A stretch of DNA of 64,000 nt from Anadara kagoshimensis (taxonomy: Eukaryota; Mollusca; Bivalvia; Arcoida; Arcidae): assembly GCA_021292105.1 (NCBI GenBank), contig CM037870.1, positions 60,848,167 through 60,912,166 on the forward strand, given 5' to 3'. Below, in pieces: positions 35,601 through 46,318 of this stretch. The translations under genes were made by a program, and so were the position numbers. The notes beneath the pieces are model-generated. The model was not told the origin of the DNA. It saw nothing but the letters and a program-made list of their open reading frames with translations, and ran no database searches. Each line of letters opens with the position of its first letter. The stretch's first letter is position 1.

Positions 35601-37346
35601 CTCACAAAGTAGCTGTAATATTTTCACGTGGTCGGGGTGTTTTACATGACAACAGCACGTCTATTCATGTCGGTTAACATTTTTTAATACTGAACAACGT
35701 CAACGTGACAATACATACGTCATAGACGTAATTGGGGTTTACTTAAAGATATTCATGGAGCTTTACGTTATACATATTCATAAGTTACAAAGAGAGATAC
35801 ATCTTGGTCTTGTAAGTCCAATTGTAATACAACAATAGCTATACAGCATACAAAGTACGACCAAGGCATAATCGCAACTAATGTTTTCGGTTCAAAATGT
35901 TATCGGCAATAACCAACGCAATGAAGAACAGAGCACGTCACAACAAACGCAAAAAGAAACACTACTGGATATAAACTGTGTACATATACATTTCAAGACA
36001 TAGAAACCAATTCATTTTCGAATGTTATCATTATATACCGAGTAGGTTCCCGAGATCAATAATCTAAAAGTGCGTTGTACCCGTTCAACGGATATTAATT
36101 AAAGCACTTTTGTTAATAGACATGTGGTCTTTATATACATCGTGTTGCTATAGATATGAGTAATCAAGTTTTGCTTCACACCCCGTCACGATTCTTTCGC
36201 TAATATCTAGACGGTCAGTTCATTGAAGGTGGAAACTAGAGTGCCTAGATAAAACGAGCTAACTTTGGCAAGCGTAAGGACAAACTTTTTCACACTAGGA
36301 TCTGTCCCGAGTGAGATTTGAACCTGTATTATTGTATTACCTAAAATCGATAAAGCATTGTTCTTTTGTTTTGTTTGTTTGTTTTAGGGCCATCCTTTGG
36401 TGGTTGTGATCTTAGATCGTTCGAACAACTTGTTATATCATTTTTGCTACCCAAGATACAACATAGCTGTATTGGGGAGGAGGATACAAATGTGTTTGAC
36501 TGTGATTCAGAGTGTTCTAAAACGTTAGGAATTCTAAGTTCACAACCGTGTATGAAGGTAGGGACTGTCTCAAGTAGTTGTAAAACATATTAGAACTAAG
36601 CTACTCTTTAACATTGGTAATTGACATGTACTAGTTTATTGGTAGACCTTTTGGTTTTTTACAATTAGCCAGTAATACCAACAGTTAGTCGGAACTAGAA
36701 TTGTAATATAATCGTTGGTTATCGGCATCAAAATTAGTTGGGTGAATTCGAAGAAGCCCGGTTTCTTTTATGGTAAAGGAACCCAATGTATCTTGAAAGG
36801 ACCACAGACTATTTGCAAACTAACTGACAATCTCTCTCGTAATAGGATCTGCCCGTGTTTAAATTGAACCTAGCTGGTGAGAAACAACTGTGATCGATCC
36901 CTTTTTGTGCGCTTTTGACCACTGTGGGCCATTGAGGCTACTAATATGACTAAATGCTTTAGGACTACTGAGTGAAGACAAGTTAAAACAATTTCACTTA
37001 TATCAATACTAACCGCCTATAACTACAATATATGTGTCTGTCGCACTTTTTCTTGGCAAAACCAAAACTTTACTTTAGATACATGTACAAGAATGACAAA
37101 TCGATCATTTTAGGAATCTGCAAAAGTGAATTAGCTTTTTAACCGACCCAATCATGACATTGTAGGTCGTGTTTAACACGATACATATTTGTTGCATTTG
37201 GTTGTTCAAATAAGTAAACATTTGATTGATGATCATCTTCATTTTAGGATCGGATTGGAGCTTACACGCAAAGGGACATTTTACCAGCTGTGCCAGGATG
37301 GGTTCAAGTTCAATCTTACTTCACAACATACAAAGAAAAATGCTAA
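26623..37346 (+). CDS. Copper type II ascorbate-dependent monooxygenase (DBH/MOXD/PHM-like)
   Basis: The family hydroxylates catechol/phenyl-ethylamines or peptidyl-glycine in the secretory pathway with two coppers and ascorbate. Exons: 26623-26780, 27453-27563, 28050-28233, 28750-28953, 33415-33540, 34494-34582, 35159-35261, 36388-36557, 37248-37346. All junctions are AG/GT and in phase, giving 415 codons including the stop. The N domain carries His-His at 27519-27524 (NNMVHHM) and a third His at 28197-28199 (LQIHW). The C domain carries the HxH pair at 28938-28946 (IHMHNLG) and Met at 35165-35167 (AEMC). All six ligand positions of the family are therefore present. Many paired cysteines fit a secreted protein. 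No DOMON domain is visible, and the 5' end with signal peptide is missing from this model. The substrate is unknown; DBH or MOXD1-like is closer than PHM by the FYTKHLRHYDVG block. Confidence 0.9.
28370..28550 (-). mobile_element. SINE family A, reverse copy with internal 31-bp duplication
   Basis: The plus strand shows ATCGATGCGGTCAGTTCAGG, then a duplicated GTTCGAGTAAAACTGTAATT phrase, then GTAAACTGACAAACTTACAC and GATTCGAAC, the reverse of the family body and B box. Confidence 0.6.
29620..29985 (+). repeat. Degenerate tandem repeats with TAACGTATGTA, left cluster
   Basis: GGTAACGTATGTA occurs at 29623 and 29791, GTAACGTATGTAAC at 29947, and TCACGTATGTAAC at 29969. The sequence upstream of two of them is also shared (ATGTTCACTTTTCTAGC), so the unit is about 155-170 bp. 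Confidence 0.75.
30420..30505 (-). repeat. Dispersed repeat family C, reverse copy
   Basis: Plus-strand reading TATAATCCCAAAGCAGAGAA and GTGAGAACA near CACCAGGAAA match the reverse of the family core. Nested in the 4-kb transposon. Confidence 0.6.
31290..31460 (+). repeat. Dispersed repeat family C
   Basis: GTGTTTAACTTAACTTGTCA, CAAAGTTTTCACTTTGCTTC, and TTGTGATTCGGACACATGGA. Nested in the 4-kb transposon. Confidence 0.7.
31575..32865. repeat. TAACGTATGTA motifs, right cluster
   Basis: Copies or one-base variants occur near 31578 (reverse), 31937 and 31959 (reverse), 31975, 32293, 32306, 32461, 32652 and 32848. From 32306 on, spacing is about 155-195 bp, similar to the left cluster. Confidence 0.65.
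33086..33165 (+). mobile_element. SINE head fragment
   Basis: GGAGGTGCACAGTGTCTGAG carries a Leu/Ser-like A box (GTGTCTGAGTGGTCAAGGC), and a B-box-like GACGGTTCAACACGGC follows. It lies just outside the 4-kb transposon. Confidence 0.5.
34640..34830 (+). repeat. Dispersed repeat family D
   Basis: AACCAGTAAAAGTGGTCTTT, TGTGGTCCTTATATAGAGG and GCAGGTGGTCTTTATACAGA. The reverse complement aligns along its length with 41610-41790. Confidence 0.75.
35105..35152 (+). repeat. (TTTA)n microsatellite at a splice acceptor
   Basis: TTTA repeats end a few bases before the acceptor at 35157-35158 of the monooxygenase gene and supply part of its pyrimidine-poor, T-rich tract. Confidence 0.85.
35300..35475 (-). 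mobile_element. SINE family A, reverse copy
   Basis: The plus strand shows the tail (GAGTGGAGTGGAATGATAAG), then ATATCGAGACGATCAGTTCT, GAGAAAACTGGAGTGTCGAA and GCAAGTAAACTGACAAAATA. Confidence 0.7.
36160..36335 (-). mobile_element. SINE family A, reverse copy
   Basis: CACACCCCGTCACGATTCTT, TAGACGGTCAGTTCATTGAA, then CACACTAGGATCTGTCCCGA and the reverse B box (GAGATTTGAACCTG). Confidence 0.7.
36745..36945 (-). mobile_element. SINE family A, reverse copy with head
   Basis: GTAATAGGATCTGCCCGTGT and AAATTGAACCTAGCTGGTGA (reverse B box) are followed by a reverse A box near 36915-36940. Confidence 0.6.
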
Positions 37347-37394
37347 ATAAAATGCGTCAGAAACCATGTTCAGGTGTTATTGAATTTGTTTAGT

Positions 37395-37560
37395 GGGATA
37401 GGGAATTAAACACCCCTGTCATTAAATTATACAGAAGCAACAAGCTTTGGAATGGCGAAGGAAACCGGAAGTCCCGGAGAACACCACCTTCGACAAGCGA
37501 ACTAACCCACTTTCTCGCGTGGGTGCAATTCTAACCGTGGCGGAAGAACAGTTACTAAAT
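37395..37560 (-). mobile_element. SINE family A, reverse copy after the stop codon
   Basis: AATTAAACACCCCTGTCATT, then GGAAACCGGAAGTCCCGGAG, GACAAGCGAACTAACCCACT and TTCTCGCGTGGGTGCAATTC. It starts about 50 nt after the monooxygenase stop. Confidence 0.65.
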
Positions 37561-37564
37561 TTGC

Positions 37565-40500
37565 AATAATTGCATTTTCTTCCTTATCATGTTTTATACA
37601 TCATTATGAACTTGTATAAATGTTGGATTTCTAATGTATTCGACGTAGACAACTTTCTCTTATATTATCAGTATAAATTGAGTTCTTCAACCGTAAACAT
37701 TGTAAATGTATCATCTAATAAGGCATCTTGTCGTTTCCTGTATTGTTCTGTTTCACCATTTTGATGTGTTCTTGATTGCTTTTGGCTGTCAAAAACAAAT
37801 TTTTCAGTTCGTCTACTTCAAATGCGCATGTTGTACCACTCGGTCACCGATGACCCCCGCTAAATTAAGACGCATTTTTCGATTTACAGTATCGTGCAAA
37901 TAAAAGAGCCAATGACAACTTTTTTTCAAATGTGTGATGGCATATAAAGTGAATAATCTAAAGCTTTTTTCGTTAAAACAAACTTAGACTATAGTTAAAT
38001 ATATATTATTTAATCATGATTGAGAAAAATAAATATACATGATAGTACGAAATTATAATATAGGTATTTCTATCACAATAAATCAACTTAATTTCTCTAC
38101 ATTAATTATCACATTCTTAATATCTTACTGTTAGGAAATTACTTACTGTTAAAGAATACCTTACTAGTGTCTAAAATAGTAGTGATACTCTGTTTCTCTC
38201 TTGAGTTATGGTGGATACATTTTGGCAAAGACGAGATATTCAAAGACATAGCTCCATTATAAAATGCATGGAGGAACACCGAGATTCTTAACAGGCAAGG
38301 TTGTAGGAAATAAGTGTTCAAATGAACGTCTCTTTCTTCTTGGAATACTTGGCTTGGCAAAATTATGTTCAAAGCATCAGAATAAACGGTAAATCCTACC
38401 TTCCGAAAGTATGGTTAAAGCACAAGTTTGCAGTAAGTACTTTATTCATTAGAAGTACTGACGCCAACAGTGAGTCATGATAGGTCTGATACTTACCTAT
38501 AGTCGTATATGTAGGTTTCTAGAGAACATTGGTCAAAAATCAAACATTCGAAATAGGGTCTGCAAGTCTTGTATAAAATATTTAATTTTATACATGGATA
38601 TAGCTATATTTTCAAGATTTTGACGTCAGAGGATAACCGTTACTTCCGGTGCGTCAAAAGACGAAATGTGGCGTGACTTCGTTTGTAATCACGATGGTTT
38701 TTTTTGCATCCAGAAATCAAAAACTCAGGCTATCACATGTGTAAATGTCAGAAAAACAACAGTAAGAGGTAGACAGAAGTCTTGGCACTGTCTTTAAGTC
38801 TTTAAAGCTGTTTTTATTTTTTATTAAAGCCATATTTGAACAAAGGGTGCATTCAGGGACTCGAATTCCACCCGGGCACATCAAACTGACGTACACATTT
38901 TGGGGTATTTTAAAACACTGAGCACGAATCTCACTTAAACATTTCAAAATAATAACGCTCCAATATGAATAACAATTTTAAAAATTAGTCCATGAACAAT
39001 TCTATTTATTTTTCTGCCTCTAGGTACATCTTTCTTCTTTGAAGCCTAGAAAAATTAAAGAAATACATGTTAATTGACATTCCAGGCAGACAGTTTAAAA
39101 TCTTATAATATATACTGACCTTTATTACAACGAACAATTAAAAAATGGTTGGTAAAATTTTTATCTTGAGAAATTATTTTATTTTGCGGCCACCTTCTAG
39201 TCACAGCTTACTGATACAGTACTGGCCTGTCGAACGTTAAACACTGGCAGCTCGTCTTGGCCACTCGTTAGTTATATCTCGACAGTTTTTCGGCAGCTGT
39301 TATCTACTTATGATGATTTAAGCATCTTTTCGGTCACTAGCAATCCGTATTTCGACCACTCGACTGCCGAGCTTCTACTCTTGTATTGTTAGCTCAGTGT
39401 TAAACTTTCGACTGGTCTGTATTGATTTATTATATATGTTATAACTGCAAGATAATAAATAATACTGCTGGGGATGCAACATAAAATATTTTCTCTCAGA
39501 AAGTAACTATAATCACATTCTCATACCAACTAATGTCATTTTCAACTTAAGTCTATTTTTCTCATAGCAACCGTGTATTTTGAAGTCCACAATATAACAT
39601 TGTATTGGTACCTCAAAATGCTTAGTTTTATTTTGCAAATCCAAATAAAATGGTTCCCTAGATAACTAGCGCTACCAAAGTTAAACCGTATCAATCATAC
39701 TACATGTACAAATCCTATTAATTTAACCACAACTAGCTAATTGAATGTCCATAGTCATGAAAATATTTAACTAGCTTGAACTAATGTTCTGAAAGTTCTC
39801 AAAACAAATTTGTCTAGCAATGCTTTGCTTGTGAACATAGCTTACCTTATCATAAATTTCTGAAATGATTATTGATAAATTATATGTTTTATACAAAGAG
39901 TGACATGTGGCGAGAAAGCTCGGCTTTATCAAATAAAGCTGAATTGCACGTAATATAAATTGAATCGGTAAGCTATTGAAAACAGAACATCTAAAATGAA
40001 TCTTAAAAATATGCCAAAAGGTGTAATATAATTGTTTCATGCAGTGCTATAGGTATACTCAAATTTACACCCCAATCCATAACAAAATATAAAAGTGCAT
40101 ATCTGCATTTGTTGTCCGTTATGTTAAAGATTGTGCCATGTGTAAAATTATATTTACCATCAATAACCACCATTTATTTATTTATTTATTTATTTATTTT
40201 AATTTATTTATGATATGATTTTTTTATCTAATATTTCAAACATAATTACCACCTAATCAAAAATCTAAAACATAATCATGCGAAAATAACTTAAAATAAA
40301 ACGGAAATAATTTGTTCTGGAAACAAACAAGCTTAGCGAAACCCGCCTCAAAAACATCAATCATCTCCGGTTTGATTGGAGATAGTCATCTAGTTAGTAA
40401 TGATGTTCAAATATTCAGTATGCACAAAGTGTCCTTCATCACAAGTTACTAGACACCCCTAGCAATGTAGTTTAACAGTTTATTAAAGAATAAAATAAAA

Positions 40501-41600
40501 CTAGAACTGTAAGTATTTCTGACTTGTATTCCCGTATAGATTTTAAGACCCTTGGCCTATGAACTTCAATCTGTTATGCGACACTACATCTCATGTTGAT
40601 TTACATCTGTGTCAAGTTTGGTCAAAATTCATACATAGACATGGATGGGACACGATTTAATGGATAGGTGACAGTCGGATGGACAGATAGATATAATGAA
40701 TTCTATTAACCTCCTAAAGTTCGTTTGCAGGGAATATTAAAGTTTACCGGTCTTAAATGCTTTCTGAAAATCGCCAATAAGGTAGTTAATGATAGTAAAC
40801 ATACAGTTTCCGCGAATTCTTTAAGCTTGATTTAGTCGCGTGTACAGCATATCTAAATACATGTAGTGAAATATACAACAGTTTTGTATAATGCCAATCA
40901 ATATATATGTATATATAACAAAAGCATGCATCAATGAGATCAAATAAATAAACAACAACACATCATAATAGAACAAAACAATATCTCCAGAACCTTGTGC
41001 TATAGTTACCTCAGCAGCAATTCCGGCGTGTAACAATCTGGTCTAATGTCAATGTATACATAGTTATGCCACTTTGAAACAATAATAACTGTTTCTATTG
41101 GTTACAGTAAAACAGGCTATAAGGACTGACTGTATAGAAAGACAATCTGTCCAATAAGATCAGTATTTGTGTTCAGTTTAGGGTTTTTCAGAAGTTAGAA
41201 TTGTCAAAAGACCAAAAGTTTTCTCCTAAAACAACATAACATCAATATTTTTGTATTTGTGGAATGTTAAAAAAGGCCCTATTATATACCTTCTGTAAAT
41301 TTAATCACAAAATACATTTAAAAATGACATATTGTCATATATCATTTTATACAAGCCAAGACATGGAAATTAGTACAATGTAGTTCTTTTGCCAAGCATT
41401 CTACATTTAGATATGAAATTTATGTTCCTTTATATGAGACCTTAAACGTTAACGCTGTTGGTCCGCGTCATGGTATTTGTTGCACCCTCGCTGCACATAG
41501 TCCTAAGTGCATTGCAAAGGTTTACATTTCTCACACTTCGCCTATAGATAATGACGTCTCCCAGTTGTTACTTAAAAGTCTGGATCCACAAAATGTTGAT
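37565..41600. other. Intergenic, no gene recognised
   Basis: Short frames on both strands have no domain character. An (ATTT)n run lies at 40172-40208. A GC-richer patch lies near 39190-39420 without an identifiable function. Confidence 0.5.
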
Positions 41601-41609
41601 TTTATTATA

Positions 41610-41790
41610 CAGTCGCACCTGCCTTGAAGACCACTTCTATTATAAGGGTCACCTGCTTTAAAGGCCAGTAAAATTTATTTCTGATTGCACTTTACTCATG
41701 TTATTCGAACTTTTATATAAAAACCACCTGCCAATAAAGACCGCCTTTACTACTGGTTCCTTTGAGTGGTCTTCATAGACATTTTTTCAC
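41610..41790 (-). repeat. Dispersed repeat family D, reverse copy
   Basis: CACCTGCCTTGAAGACCACT, GGTCACCTGCTTTAAAGGCC, CTGGTTCCTTTGAGTGGTCT. It aligns with the reverse of 34640-34830 and reaches to the 3' end of the minus-strand gene. Confidence 0.7.
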
Positions 41791-41804
41791 ATTTTGTTTT
41801 ATAC

Positions 41805-44626
41805 TTACGCCGACATTATTGGTTGTTCTTTTGTTGTCATGCCAAACCTATCTGTGTATTCAGAATATTCCGGAAATTTCCCTTTTCTTTGTTTGATGTC
41901 CGTTTGTTCTAACTTTCTGATTGCTTCATATTCAGCTGTTGTTTTGGGGTATATTGTCTGAAGAATACCTGTTCTATTTAAGGGTACAGTTGAACCAAAC
42001 CACGTCTCAGAATCTGTTGAAATAAATGCAAATAACGTGGTTAATGTGTCGATGTTATTACAGAAACACATATTGCACCCATTATTCAAAACCAATGACT
42101 AACACAATTAGACTAAATCCCAAAAACATCAACAAAATACATAGATAAAGGACGAACGAGGAAAACATGTTGCAATTGCAAAAACGAAGATTACTTTAGT
42201 AGATACAAGAAAGCAAGAAATAAAGCACTCGGTGCAATAAAATGTTGCTGAAAAAATCGCATAGAATAAATCAAAAGTGATCCGCTCGAGATCAAAATTT
42301 AAGTCCAAAGATACAGACCTATCCAAATATAAAAAAGAGAATGTCGAGGTAACTAAAACCTATAAAGAAAAAAACAAAAACACCCAAAACATACTAATCT
42401 GGTCAGTTTACAGAAGAAAATAACAGCATATCCCCTCCCTTCCATACCAGATGCGATGCTCGAGTAATAACTACAGCAATTAGTAATTAACAAATACAAT
42501 TTCACAAAATCGTCAAGTCCGAAACTATTGAAAGAAACCGTGAAACAAATAAAACAAACTCTTGCTAAAACATTCTCCAAATCACTAGCGGTAGGGAAGT
42601 CGTCGCCATCTTGGTAATTTGCACTAGTAACTGTAGACGACTTACTTGGATTACGTTTTAGATAGTAGCCTTCAGCTGGTCGACCGTAGGATACATTTAT
42701 CTGTCCTGGTCTGTTTGTAGGATGTCGTCGATAGACCTCTGTTGTCAAGAATCTGTTAGTGTCTTCTGGTTGATTGAAATGCTGAACGGTACGGGATCCT
42801 ACGGAATAAACAATTGACAGTTTTAACTACAGTTTATGTCAAATACAAATTTTAAGCATACCAGTCCATGTTCAAACCACAAACCAAAAAGGCTAGTAGA
42901 AGCTTTGAAAATTGACAAATTAAGTTAGACGCTTGAACTTTTACCAGAAACGTTAGGTTGTTATAGAAGGGCAAACATCTCCCAGATACGCGATGCAGGT
43001 TGCTATGGAAGGATAAAGCAATAAGGGGTTGAATATATCAAGGGTTGATATTGGCGGACAGAAAATTCATATCTATTTTCATATCTAGCTTTTAGTGAAA
43101 ATATTTATCTGATGAGGCCAACACTGAAATTTTGGAATTCGTGTTTAATAAATAGTGTTTCGGAAAACATGACATCACCTTAAATTCCAACAGTTTTTAA
43201 CCAAATAGTCACGATTTTATGAATTCAAAAACCGTGGAAAGGAAATTAGGCTGAAGTGTTATTTCCAATACAGATAGTTGACTTTTAATAATTTTTGAAT
43301 GGTTTTGGAGTTTTGAACAATTTTTTCGTTAATGATATCCGCCATAACATTTGTTCAGAACATTTTTTCGTCGGATAAAGAATCGCATGAGTAGTATTAG
43401 TGTGTTAGGTTATTCCTGTAATTTGCTATGTAAACTTTTTTTTAAAAACGTTCAGTAAAACAAATGGTATTATGGTTTTCATGCGATACTGATATAGCAT
43501 ATTCATAGACTTACCGTTTTTCTCAGGTCCCCATCTTTCTGAAGCACCAAGTCTACAAGTGTTGTGTAACTCGGGCGGGAAACGGTTCCACTGGTAATCA
43601 ACCCAACAGTAAGGCATAGATTTACTCGGTCCACGAATCAAATGTTCATTTGTACAGGTAGCATAGCGATCCAAGTACCACCCTTTTTCTGGGTAGGGTT
43701 TTTCGGGCTTACTGAATGAGTAAAACGCTTGTGGATCCTAAAACAAGAAAACAGTCCAGTCAACAATGGAATAATCATTTTTTTCCCCTAATAAATTATC
43801 ATCTTTTACTTAATTGAAATATTATACTTATTTTAAACATATGTTAGTCAGATTTGTCCAAATTTAGAATCTCGTCACATATATAATTTACAAATAGAAA
43901 CTGGTAGTCATATAGTATTCGGCATGCATTTAAGAATATGTAAATGTTTTAACTGTAATAATATTGAAAATGAATATCTCTTTATTCGTTTGTCTATTAC
44001 ATACTTATATTGATTTAAGAAAAATATTTTTAAAAAAAATGTTTTTGTCATTTACTAATTATGTTTAAATTTGCTAATTTGTTATCTAATCAAATAAGAA
44101 TGTACATGTATTATAACTTTAGCAAAATATTTGTATTATGCATTGAAAGAAGAGATTATGTACTTAGTATTAATTGAATATTTTGTATATGGTATTTACC
44201 CCCTTAAATTGTATAGATTTGTGGTTATATGCAACATAATGTTTAGATCCAATAAAGACTGACTGAATGTTGAATTGAATATTATTATTATTAGAAATAA
44301 AATATGCCGTGCTAGAAAACTTCTATTGTTACATTTCAATACTAATGCTACATGTGTATCACGTAATACGTAACGGTTGAGCAAATATGAAATATAATAT
44401 AAGGCAACATAATGGATGACAGTGTTTGCACTTAAATGTTTTTTATATTGACGACAATACGAAAAAAGAATCTCTCTCTCTCTCTCTCTTCTCTCTATCT
44501 ATCTCTCTCTCTCTCTGTGTATCTTACCTTTTTGATATTCTTGATCTGTTCGTCTGTCAAGTTTGTATATTGCTGTCTGCCAGTTCGTGGTCTCTTCGTC
44601 CACATATCAACCTCGGCAGTCGCCAT
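41805..44626 (-). CDS. Unrecognised protein, about 227 residues, possibly ciliary/axonemal
   Basis: Four exons on the minus strand: 44626-44528 (ATG GCG ACT..., 33 codons), 43737-43515, 42798-42646, 42013-41805. Every boundary is AG/GT and phases agree (0, 1, 1), so the gene is well supported although I do not recognise it. The protein is hydrophilic, with no signal peptide or membrane segment, and rich in Tyr, Trp, Pro, Arg and Asn. Typical pieces are WVDYQWNRFPPEL, RFLTTEVYRRHP and GYYLKRNP. This composition resembles small microtubule inner proteins of cilia and sperm tails, but that is only a guess. The final exon ends GCGTAAGT, where a strong donor overlaps the stop, so a longer form with more exons cannot be excluded. 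TTTACAG just before the ATG suggests an intron in the 5' UTR. Confidence 0.78.
44469..44517 (+). repeat. (CT)n tract beside minus-gene exon 1 donor
   Basis: CT repeats with short interruptions end 10 nt from the minus-strand donor (GTAAG at 44527-44523). On the transcript strand this is a GA-rich tract. Confidence 0.9.
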
Positions 44627-44877
44627 TTTAATCTCTGTAAATAAATCCCGATTTCAAGAAGCCAGTCTTAATATTGATAAAATACTATATCTTAGATCTG
44701 AAAATAATATAAAGGTAGCAAGTGCTACACAACGTTATGCTATTAACTTTCGCAAGAAAAACTTACAACAGTTGTTGTTCATGGCTTGTGAACAACACAC
44801 GTTTATTTTTAATATCTTGTTTTTTTAATTTACCATTTTATTTATAATTCCAGAGGAGGGTTTGAATAATATGTAGG

Positions 44878-44950
44878 GACCTGGGTGGCTCAGTTGATAG
44901 AGCACTCGTTTTTATTGTGAAGATCCAGGTTCAATCCCAGTCTCAACCTG
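44878..44950 (+). mobile_element. tRNA-derived SINE head, family B
   Basis: A box GTGGCTCAGTTGATAGAGCA and B box GGTTCAATCCC at tRNA spacing. The acceptor stem does not pair, so this is not a working tRNA gene. Confidence 0.7.
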
Positions 44951-45109
44951 CAATTTTTCCCTTCCTGACACAGCTGAGTGACCAGTATAAAGCCGTCGGA
45001 AGTGACGGGTTGCCAATGTTGTGATCATTTAGTGGAAAGTGGGAAACTAAAAAAACTAGATCTGTCTCTTGAGAGCCAAATATCCCCCGTCCCCAACATT
45101 TAATGTTTT

Positions 45110-45480
45110 CTGCGACCTTGACCTTTCTGATATGACCCTGATTTAAGGTCATAACACACCTTTGGACCATGAAGATTATGCATGTGAAGTTTTATGACAG
45201 TCGTCCAAAGCATTGATGAGATATGACCCGGGCCCGATTTTACACGGACAGACAAACATGATGATGATTTGCACCCACCCCTCAAACTAGTTTGCGGAGG
45301 GGTTGTAATGGCACACATTTGGACCATGAAAATTATTCATGTGAAGTTTTATGACAGTCGTCCAAAGCATTGATAAGATATGTTACGCGGACAGACAGGC
45401 AGACATAGTGGTTCCTACATACCACTTCAAACTAGTTTGCGGGGGTGGGTGCAGGAGGTCCCGGGTTCGATAACCGGTCT
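45110..45480 (+). repeat. Tandem duplication of about 175 bp with SINE material
   Basis: Two units share TTTGGACCATGAARATTATK, CATGTGAAGTTTTATGACAG, TCGTCCAAAGCATTGATRAG and CTCAAACTAGTTTGCG. A B-box-like GGTCCCGGGTTCGATAACC follows at 45457. A short (CT)n run lies at 45491-45511. Confidence 0.8.
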
Positions 45481-45779
45481 GATCCTGCATATCTCTCTCT
45501 CTCTCTCTCTCGTTAAAATCCCGGGCTATTCCATCAGCCCCGTGATTGCATTTTATCTTGTTATGCACAGTAAATTAAATCGTTACTGTCATGTTGAATT
45601 ATAAAGAAACCGCATTCGTATAGGAGCGTCTAAATAAATCAATTAACAGTAGTGGGACAGGTGCTCGAATATAAATTGTTATAGGGAAGGGAAATAGTAA
45701 ACTGTGAGAAAGCATATAGTTCGTGTACATTAAAATTACTATAGCTTGGAATAAATTAATGTCTAAATACACTCACCGA

Positions 45780-46318
45780 TTTCCTATTTTGAGTTAAAAA
45801 TCCTTTTTATTCAATTATGCATCGTTCCTTTAATACCTAAAATAAACCGGAAGTAATCTTGTTGCTACAACCATTTTCCTCCTACCTGACAACACGGATA
45901 TAAAATATTTCAAAGAAACAATAATTATTTATTCCATTAAAAAAATAATAATAATTCGTCACTAAATATAGAAATGTGAACAGATTAGGTGAGATTTCGA
46001 AATTGTAATTAAAATTTTCTTATTAATATTAAGTGCAGAACAGATGCGCAAACGTTCAGAGACTTCCTTCCTGTAGGTCGATTCCGCGAAAATAAAAAGA
46101 GAAGTGAGTTTACCTGTCGTGTAAATAGGTAATGTGGCTGTAAACAGACATAATCAAACGGTATGCTTTACATGATTCGCTTGAATGTTAAAATTTTTTG
46201 TGATAGAGCGGTTTGTTTCCTGTTAATCATCACTCAGTTTTTTTGCAGCTGAAATTTTGGTGTTTTGAATGAAATTTTAATGATATAACATTTTTGCCGA
46301 AGCCATTCAAACGCCATC
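45780..46318 (+). promoter_or_regulatory. Shared upstream region of GMPS and the minus-strand gene
   Basis: The region lies between divergent genes. ACCGGAAGT at 45846-45854 matches the ETS/GABP consensus often found in housekeeping promoters, and a reverse CTTCCTG lies near 46067. GTTGCTACAACC at 45861 loosely resembles an RFX X-box half. No TATA box at a useful distance is evident. Function is inferred only from position and motif. Confidence 0.35.

Noticed and set aside
44878-44950. Functional tRNA gene on the plus strand
   Set aside because: Good A and B boxes but no acceptor-stem pairing, and it is followed by repeat sequence.
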